DNA from: Reticulascus tulasneorum
Taxonomy: Eukaryota; Ascomycota; Sordariomycetes; Glomerellales; Reticulascaceae
Direction: 5' to 3'
Assembly (NCBI GenBank): GCA_001557505.1
Contig: LSAX01000001.1
Coordinates: 3,410,001-3,474,000, forward strand
DNA length: 64,000 bases
Positions 56,848 through 64,000 of the stretch are shown here, piece by piece. The position numbers and the translations under genes are program-made. A model generated the notes under the pieces. The model saw only the letters and a list, made by a program, of their open reading frames with translations, made no database searches and had not been told where the DNA came from. Positions within the stretch are counted from its first letter, which is position 1, and the number at the start of each line of letters is the position of its first letter.

Positions 56848-57961
56848 CTATTCGGTCTTTTTCTTCTTCTTCTCTAGGCCCTCTGCCATTGCTGCAGCAA
56901 CGTCGTTGGCTGTCGTACCTCTCTTCCGCTTCCCGATCTTCTCCTGCCCCAAGACCGTATCTTCTGCAACAGTTTTGTAAATCCCGGCCGCGCCTTGGAA
57001 CATGTTGGAGTCAAACCCGCCGTCTTCGGCAAAGGTTGCGTTGATCTCTTCCATCTCCCGAACCCATCGGTACGCCTTGGGAGCCATGATAACTGAACCA
57101 TTATCGCCCAGTCGGAGATGGACCGGCATGCGCTGGCTCATTTCCTTTTTGAGATGCTCTAGAACCCCCAGTCTATGTGCAGTCGTGAAAGACTGGATCG
57201 CTATCGCTATGTGACCTTTGGAGAACGAGGCGAAGCACATCTTTAATCCGCTCGCAGCACCGATATCATCGGAGATATGGTTGATCCCCAGTGTGTCAAA
57301 GAGCTTCTGGCCGATAATAGGACTGTCAGAGAACTTGTAAGGACCGGACATAGGCAGACCAGGTTTATACCAGTCTCCTTCAATGAGCGGCGAAACCGAG
57401 TTGTTTGTCCCTGGGTCGCCCTGAGACTTCAGGTACGGAGGCGCGCCGAGGATGCAGCCGTCAATAAATCGAACCGGTGCCTTGGCTCTCTCGAACATTT
57501 CGGCGATTTTTCTGCAGGTGGAAGGCGCGACCGCGTTCATGTCGGCGAAGTACAGAGGCTCACTTCTTTCGGAGCCGGCGAGCGCATCGGTGATCCGCTG
57601 AGCTGTGTCGATTGCGTCACGCGGCGGCACGACTGACAAGATCACGGCACATTGTTGGACGAGTTCAATGTCTGACGAGAGTAGCTCAACCTGAGCATTG
57701 CGAGCTCGTTGAAGGGTATCCTCACTAGAGCAGAGTTAATGGAGACCTATTTTAATAAAGTAACTGAAAGCAGGTTGGCCCAGTAAGGTAATTCAAAGGA
57801 CACCACATAGTTTCGGGAGACGAGACAGCTCCTCACCTTCGGCCCTTGCCATTAGTCGCAACTTTGAATCCCGTAGCAACCAATAATTTGGCGATGCCCT
57901 CTCCCATGTCCCCAATTGAGAGAATACCGACCTTGGTACCGGGTGCTGTTGATGACGACAT
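56848..57961 (-). CDS. 6-phosphogluconate-dehydrogenase-like NAD(P)-binding protein with DUF1932
   Basis: Member of the beta-hydroxyacid dehydrogenase superfamily. Two exons, 57961-57837 and 57724-56848, joined across a 112-bp intron, give 333 residues. The N-terminal Rossmann fold shows VGILSIGDMGEGIAKLL as the dinucleotide loop. The central substrate motif reads FIDGCILGAPP, in the position of the DGPVSGG motif of relatives. The C-terminal half (SDDIGAASGLKMCFASFSKG, then helices with WVREMEEINATF) fits DUF1932. The extreme C-terminus is Lys-rich (KIGKRKRGTT, then GLEKKKKKTE). The active Lys is plausibly in GLKMCFASFSKG. The substrate cannot be told from sequence. Confidence 0.87.
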
Positions 57962-58286
57962 TTGCGTGATAAGATAGACTCTTGGCTTTGAAGTGCCGTG
58001 TGAATGAAATTTGGAAATATGAAAGTGTCTAGGTTGCTGGATGGATGTGGGGTGTCGAGCCCATTGCGTGATGACCTCAAAGGAGCCACCATTGGTTCTC
58101 GAGCTTAGTCCCAGCGATCTCGGCGGCGAGCCTGGGATAATTTGTCCAAACGGAACGGATGTGCCGAACTCACCATGAAGATGAACATTTTTCAACGACG
58201 ATGGTCAGGAGCCCGTTTTCAATTCACCCGTCACTATGTCGTGCTACGAATTGCTCCTCAAAGGTTGGTTTAGTAAGCAGTGACAT
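57962..58286. promoter_or_regulatory. Short intergenic region upstream of the dehydrogenase gene
   Basis: About 325 bases between the 3' end of the next minus-strand gene and the dehydrogenase start. It should hold the dehydrogenase promoter. Nothing else seen. Confidence 0.45.
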
Positions 58287-59955
58287 CTACTCATACTCAT
58301 TGAGATATCGGTGGTACAAGTACGTGTATGGCGCATCAATCTTCGACTGCATAGGCCCTTGAGAGCCATCTCCAGAGATGAAGATGCCATGGCTAGAAAC
58401 CCCCCCAAACTGCCCAAGTACAATCTCCCAAGGTTGTGTGGGCGTGGTAAAAGACCGTCTACTCTCGACATTCCCGCCCAAAGTCCCCAGTGCCAGACCA
58501 TGGAAGATCTCAGAGTCGCCTTCTATCCTTGTGATAATATTTTCTTGACCTGGCATGAAGAATTGCAGGTATGATCCAGGAGCCACGACTCCATTTCGAG
58601 AACCGCCAGTACGTTGGCTTTCAAACGACTCGATGAAGCTGTCCATATCTTCGGCTCCCGGAAGCGAGTAGTTCGTCTCTGGATCCAGCGAGAGCAGGCC
58701 CTGTTTCTTTCCCCAACCGCCTCCACCACTGACTGTGATCTGGCGTTAACAGGGTAGAAAAAAAGTATAGGAGAAGATTGACTTACGAATTCGATAGATA
58801 CGACATCCTTTAGCGATAAGCTTGGAAAATATGTGTTCCTGCAACTCGGCACTTACTCCTCTCACCCCCGGAATCACCATTGTACGCGTGACACTCTTCC
58901 ATTCGCTTTCCACGGAGCCCTCTTCATTCACAAGCAGTGCCGAATTATTGAGATTGAGAGTCTCGGCAACATGAGGGGGTATGACCAATGCCCATACCCT
59001 GATGCCACTCACTGCAAGGAGAGGGTGTTCCCGCCGTCGTCTTTCAATAACTTGGTCAATGGCGATCTCCAACTCCTTTGAAGCTGGAGTTGGCCGTCCT
59101 TCTACCTCAATCTCCTTGACAATATTTCCGAGTCCAGCTACGATTTTGCGCGGTAAAGTTATCGGAAACAGAGGAACCAGTAGTTCGGATGAGGCAGCGG
59201 TTGAAACATCGGATGAGTCAGTCACACAGTTGACGAGCTGTACCTCCTTGCTGATAAGGTGCCTGAGTTTCAAGGGCGATTCGGACGAGGCTCTGCCCCA
59301 ACGACTTGCCAGCAGGGTAGACGGGCGTCCATTCCGAAAGATTGTGTTTGCGAGAGGCATTGTCACATTCAAAGGATTGACATCCGAAGGAAACGGGTTG
59401 ACTTGGAACTGGATCGCTGAGCGAGAGTCCGATTCCTTCTGGGGCTTTTGGCTCCCTTTAGTCCATAAGTCTGGCGCTATCTTGTCCACTGGGCCATAAA
59501 GAATGGAAAAGCCTATCCGAGTGGGATGAAATGGGGTTTTACCACAGAGTCCGTCGACAGCTGCAGATACAACATGAAGCTCCTGTTCGCCATCCTCGTT
59601 CAGGGTGGAGGTTTGTGACGAGAAGGGCTCCAGAAGAACCGACATGAACCTCTCGTCTCGCAGCCAGGCGGCATAGTCGCTAGAAACTAGAACAACGACG
59701 CCATTTTGACCCCGAGACTTGCCGAGGCCTAGTTTCGGCGATGCCTCTATGAGCGCTTGCAGTAGTTCTTGCTTAATGAGTTTAATTAGCTGGAGTGTTC
59801 GGTCATTGCTGCGGGATGTTAGTCACCTTAGTTCCGTGGCCATCACTAAAGACGGAGAACCTCCCCTGGTTGCTCGACCAGGAAGCCCATCTCCTAGATA
59901 TTAGTTGCGGAGCTCTGAAAAACAATTTGGGTGAAAGGCTGCGATTAATCATCAT
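58287..59955 (-). CDS. Conserved fungal protein with mitochondrial presequence, function unknown
   Basis: Three exons, 59955-59861, 59808-58787 and 58732-58287, give 520 residues. The first intron is 52 bp with a clear CTAAC branch site, and both introns keep phase. The N-terminus MMINRSLSPKLFFRAPQLIS, followed by RRWASW, is a good mitochondrial targeting sequence: basic, hydrophobic and without acidic residues. The body shows conserved-looking blocks: VVVLVSSDYAAWLRDERF, VNPLNVTMPLANTIFRNGRP, a helical ELEIAIDQVIERRRREHPLL, then GVRGVSAELQEHIFSKL. The C-terminal quarter has a glycine-rich motif SGGGGWGKKQGLLSLDPE (from residue 374). I do not recognise a named domain. It is divergent from the valyl-tRNA synthetase gene with about 430-510 bases between them. 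Confidence 0.82.
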
Positions 59956-60465
59956 GAATTACGGCATGAAGTATGTAGGCGGCCGAGTCCGCTCTGAGTC
60001 TCTGTTCTCATGCAAGCAGGTCTTCGATTTGTTGCTAATATCAATGAAAGAACAAGTTAACAATGGTTGTTGAACACAGACATGGTTGAGCTTTCGTGTC
60101 TCCCATTTCTCAAATGACGATGAAGCAAGCTCCCGTTGTGGCTGGAGCTATTGTGGAGACACATCCCCTGCCAAAGCTCCTTGGCTTTTGCATTTTGTGG
60201 CTGACTGATACTGTGGCGACGACCCCTCCAAAACTGCCCAAGTTCGTTTGTGACTCAAAAGTTTGAGGTTCTAAACCGTAGGCGCTACATAATCGAGTCA
60301 TCGTTCCATGCAGATCGGACACCTCTGAGGCATTTAAACTGGAATCTTCCAGAAGCCCATTTCGAGGGCTTCATCTCAAGCATCACAACGTCCAGATTAA
60401 TTCTACTTCGAGCCCTCAGGGTGCGATCAGTGCAATTCCAACCCTCCTTTTACACACGTGCAACC
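59956..60465. promoter_or_regulatory. Divergent promoter region with a likely non-AUG-initiated mitochondrial leader for VAS1
   Basis: About 510 bases shared by the mitochondrial protein gene (-) and the valyl-tRNA synthetase gene (+). The frame of the synthetase stays open upstream of its first ATG for more than 200 bases. From an ACG at 60388-60390, with A at position -3, it would encode 26 residues rich in Arg and hydrophobics without acids (TSRLILLRALRVRSVQF, then QPSFYTRAT), joined directly to the ATG. Confidence 0.5.
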
Positions 60466-63400
60466 ATGGCAACCAATTCAGGGCGAGGAAATCCAAGTAG
60501 GAGCTTCCACCCTGATCAATTGAGCGTTCTTAGCTAACAGTTTTCTCACCTTAGTTGGTGCAACTGAGGGTCCCAAGGAAGGACCGCCACCCTCAGTCTC
60601 GAGCGACACCAAGGCTCAGATCCAAGCCTCGAACACCGCACTACATGCCTCTGGCCCGGATGCTGGAGCCGCCGGAGGAGCGACGGTTGTGAAGAGCGAG
60701 AAAGAGCTGGAGAGAGAACGCAAGAAAGCCGAGAAACAGGCGAAGTTTGACCAGAAGCTGGCTGCGAAAGCTAAGGCTGGCCCGGCACCTGTTTCGACCA
60801 AATCGAAAGAGAAGAAAGCCAAAGCTGAAAAGAAAGCCGAGGAAGATGTCTTAGATCCTTACGTCGAAGAGTGAGTCTGCGCCTCAATGGATGCCCGATA
60901 CGTCTAGACTGGCAGCTAACGTAGATCTAGTACCCCTGCCGGAGAAAAAAAGCGACTGAAATCGTTGGACGACCCTCACTTTAAAGCTTACGACCCGATG
61001 GCAGTTGAATCAGCGCACTACGAGTGGTGGGAGAAATCAGGATTCTTCAAACCGGAGTTTACGAGTCAGTCATCCTTGCCTTGGATAGGGCAATGCCTTT
61101 ATACTGACCTGAGTATTTGGACTGTCAGAAGACGGCAAGATCAAGCCTGCGGGCAAGTTCGTAATATCACACCCGCCTCCGAACGTAACGGGAAGCCTTC
61201 ACATGGGGCACGCACTGGGCGTAGGTTTCTTCTCCCTCTTGATACAAGGACCGGTCCTAATTGGTATGATAGGACTCTATCCAGGATGTTCTTTGCAGAT
61301 ACAACCGCATGCTAGGTACTTGCCACTTGCCCGGTTGTCTGGTCGAAGCTAATAGTGTGAACATAGGGAAAACGGTGCTATGGGTACCAGGTTGCGACCA
61401 TGCCGGCATAAGCACTCAATCAGTGGTTGAGAACATGCTTTACCGTCGCGAGAACAAAAGTAACGCCCGCCTCTCCCCAGCTCCTAACTATTGACTTGCG
61501 AGGGACGTTTCAGTTAACTCGTGATGAAACAGCACGACATGATCTCGGACGTGAGAAGTTCGTGGAGACGGTGTGGAATTGGAAGCAGGAGTATCATGAA
61601 AGAATAAACGCGGCGCTCCGGAAAATGGGCGGAAGCTTCGACTGGTCAAGAGAGGCGTTTACTCTCGATGCTGACCGCTCTGCTGCTGTCGCAGACACAT
61701 TCATCAAGTTCTTCGAGGATGGGACGATCTACAGGTACTTTCTTAGCATCGGATGATAAAGGGGCATGCCACTAACAAGGTTCAGAGCCAACCGCTTGGT
61801 CAATTGGAGTACGAAGCTCAACACCGCACTCTCGAATCTCGAGGTCGTGAACAAGGAAATCCCCGGGCGTACGCTACTCGACGTTCCAGGCTATGAAAAG
61901 AAAGTGGAATTCGGCATCTTGGTTCATTTCAAGTATCCCATTGAAGGATCCGAGGAGACCATCGAAGTTGCAACAACTCGACCTGAGACAATGCTCGGTG
62001 ACTCCGGAATTGCTGTCCATCCAGAGGACAAGAGATTTCAACACCTCGTCGGGAAGAACGCTGTTCATCCTTTTATCAAAGACCGACTGCTCCCAATCAT
62101 AGCCGATGAGTACGTCGACAGAGAGTTCGGAACTGGTGCTGTCAAACTTACACCAGCTCATGATCCCAACGATTTTGCACTTGGGCAGAAACACAAGCTG
62201 CAGTTCATCAATATTCTGACAGACGACGGTCTCATGAACGACAATGCTGGTCCCTACAAAGGCCAGAAGAGATTTGATGTCCGATACACCATCCAAGAGG
62301 ACCTTAAGAAAGCAGGGCTTTATGTCGACAAGAAGGATAACCCCATGACTATTCCTTTGTGCGACAAGTCGAAGGACATTATCGAACCTATCATGAAACC
62401 TCAATGGTACATGAGCATGCGCAGCATGGCGGATGATGCTGTGAAGGCGGTCAAGAACGGCGAAATCAAGATTCGGCCTGACAGCGCAGAGAAGAGTTTC
62501 TATCGGTGGATGGAAGGCATCAACGATTGGTAAGAGTGGTCCTCCGTATCTGAAGACTCTAGTATGTTCGCATGGCTGACCTCTTGAAAAGGTGTATTTC
62601 TCGACAGCTCTGGTGGGGCCATAGATGCCCAATCTACTTCGCCAATACTGGGGAAGATGCAGATCACTCAGACAACAAGCTGTGGTTCGCGGCGAAGACA
62701 CAAGAAGAGGCTGAGGCAAAAGCGAAGAAGGCCCTCCCTGGGAAAACATTCACACTGGAACAGGACGAGGATGTTCTGGACACGTGGTTTTCTTCTGGCC
62801 TGTGGCCGTTCTCCACGCTTGGATGGCCCAAGGACACCCATGATCTCCAGGAGCTTTATCCGACAACGTTGTTGGAGACAGGATGGGACATTTTGTTTTT
62901 CTGGATCGCGAGGAAAGTTTGGGTTCTGAGCCACATACCGAATATCTTTGCTAACAAGCTTGCAGGATGATAATGTTGGGGATCCGGCTAACGGGAAAGA
63001 TACCGTTCGAAGAGGTGTACTGTCATTCGCTCGTACGTGATAGCGATGGCAGGAAGATGAGCAAGTCATTGGGAAATGTGCGTGATCCTTTTCGTCCTGG
63101 AAAAGCCGCTGAGGTTACATGATCTCCGGAACGTAGATGCTGATATCCTCTAGGTCATCGATCCATTGGACGTGATTTCAGGCCTCACACTTGACAAGCT
63201 TCACGCCAAACTGCACCTAGGAAATTTACATCCTGCCGAAGTAGCCAAGGCTGAAAAGTACCAAAAGACGGCCTTCCCTGATGGCCTTCCCAGATGTGGC
63301 GCAGATGCTCTTCGGTTCACAATGGTTTCATACGCGGGCGGCAACGTTGACATCAATTTCGATATCAAAGTGATGGCGGGTTATCGCCGTTTCTGTAACA

Positions 63401-64000
63401 AGGTAAGTCAAGTTGGACCCGTCTGGAGCACCATTAAGTAACTGGCTGCTTCTCTAGATCTGGCAAGCCACCAAGTATGTTCTCGGACGACTACCTGAAG
63501 ACTTCGTTCCGTTGAAGTCAGGCAACGTCCCAGGCAAGACTCTCGCCGAGAAATGGATTCTCCACAAGCTCAACACTGCAGCCAAGGATATCAACGATGC
63601 CCTTTCTCAGCGGGATTTCATGAAGTCTACCACGATCGTCTACCAATATTGGTATGGTCAGCTGTGCGATGTGTATATCGAGAATTCAAAGGCTATTCTC
63701 GAAGCAGGTACAGAGGAGGAGAAGGCAAGCGCGGTCCAAACTCTATACACCGCCCTTGAGGGAGCCTTGACCATGATCCATCCCTTTATGCCGTTTATCA
63801 CGGAGGAACTATGGCAGAGATTGCCCAGGCGGCCGGATGATAAGACCGAGACTGTGATGTTGGCACAGTATCCTGTCTTTGACGCAGCTCTTGACGATCC
63901 GAAGAGCGAGGCTGCGTACGAGGTGGTTATGGGCTGCTCGCGCGCTGCTAGATCACTGATGAGCGAGTATGCCCTGAAGGATGGGGGCAAAGGTTGGTTA
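60466..64000 (+). CDS. VAS1: Valyl-tRNA synthetase (cytosolic, probably also mitochondrial), 3' end outside the window
   Basis: Class I synthetase that charges tRNA-Val. Exons: 60466-60496, 60555-60870, 60931-61064, 61129-61220, 61273-61315, 61367-61459, 61533-61734, 61786-62529, 62592-62912, 62966-63077, 63154-63402 and 63458 onwards. About 960 residues are present. A Lys-rich N-terminal extension ([20 protein letters not shown]) precedes the core. The HIGH-type motif is HMGH in [13 protein letters not shown]. The editing domain includes [12 protein letters not shown] and [13 protein letters not shown]. The KMSKS motif is intact ([11 protein letters not shown]). The anticodon-binding domain runs off the window. 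The intron at 62913-62965 has GA in place of the GT donor. Neurospora cyt-20 shows that one gene can serve both compartments; the upstream frame here suggests the same. Confidence 0.95.

Overview
This is a gene-dense stretch of nuclear DNA from a filamentous ascomycete (Pezizomycotina). The genes are eukaryotic. Most contain several 50-80 bp introns with GT-AG ends and CTAAC/CTAAT branch sites. The gene content fits that group: an ELMO/CED-12 homologue, a DUF2434 membrane protein, a STAND-type fungal N-terminal domain, a CCCH-RRM-CCCH U2AF small subunit and a proline-rich cell-wall-type protein. I cannot name the genus. I found no tRNA, rRNA, CRISPR array, intact transposon or secondary-metabolite cluster. 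The coordinates below are for spliced models I worked out by hand, checking exon phase at each junction.

Layout, left to right. 0.3-6.3 kb: RFC2 (-), a UBE2Z-like E2 with two UBC domains (+) and a disordered conserved protein (-). 6.3-14 kb: sparse, with a probable pseudogene (+) and a DUF2434 membrane protein (+) whose hydrolase domain has lost its nucleophile. 14-25.6 kb: a 1091-residue conserved protein (+), an Osh6/7-type lipid transfer protein (+), U2AF small subunit (-) and an ELMO protein (+). 26.9-31.9 kb: a STAND-type N-terminal domain joined to a retropepsin-like domain lacking its catalytic Asp (-), a GRF zinc-finger protein (+) and a small basic HTH-like protein (-). 32.5-42 kb, all minus strand: SDH1, a PX/DUF3818 protein (Ypr097w/Lec1-like), a tail-anchored coiled-coil protein and CGR1. 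42-46.4 kb: the largest gap. 46.4-55 kb: a 974-residue proline/serine-rich protein (+), PEX4-like E2 (+), MNN9-type mannosyltransferase (-) and an ALY/REF mRNA export factor (+). 55.3-60 kb, minus strand: a small conserved protein, a 6PGDH-like dehydrogenase with DUF1932, and a mitochondrial protein of unknown function. 60.5-64 kb: valyl-tRNA synthetase (+), cut by the window end.

The genes are mostly housekeeping: DNA replication clamp loading, splicing, mRNA export, ribosome assembly, translation, respiration, glycosylation, lipid transport, peroxisome import and ubiquitin conjugation. They do not form a functional cluster. The most unusual points are: a probable non-AUG start giving a mitochondrial isoform of valyl-tRNA synthetase; an apparent GA-AG intron in the same gene and a GC-AG intron in the OSH gene; two enzyme-like folds that have lost catalytic residues; a tandem-UBC E2 with a 12-nt exon; and a broken gene at 8.6-9.9 kb.
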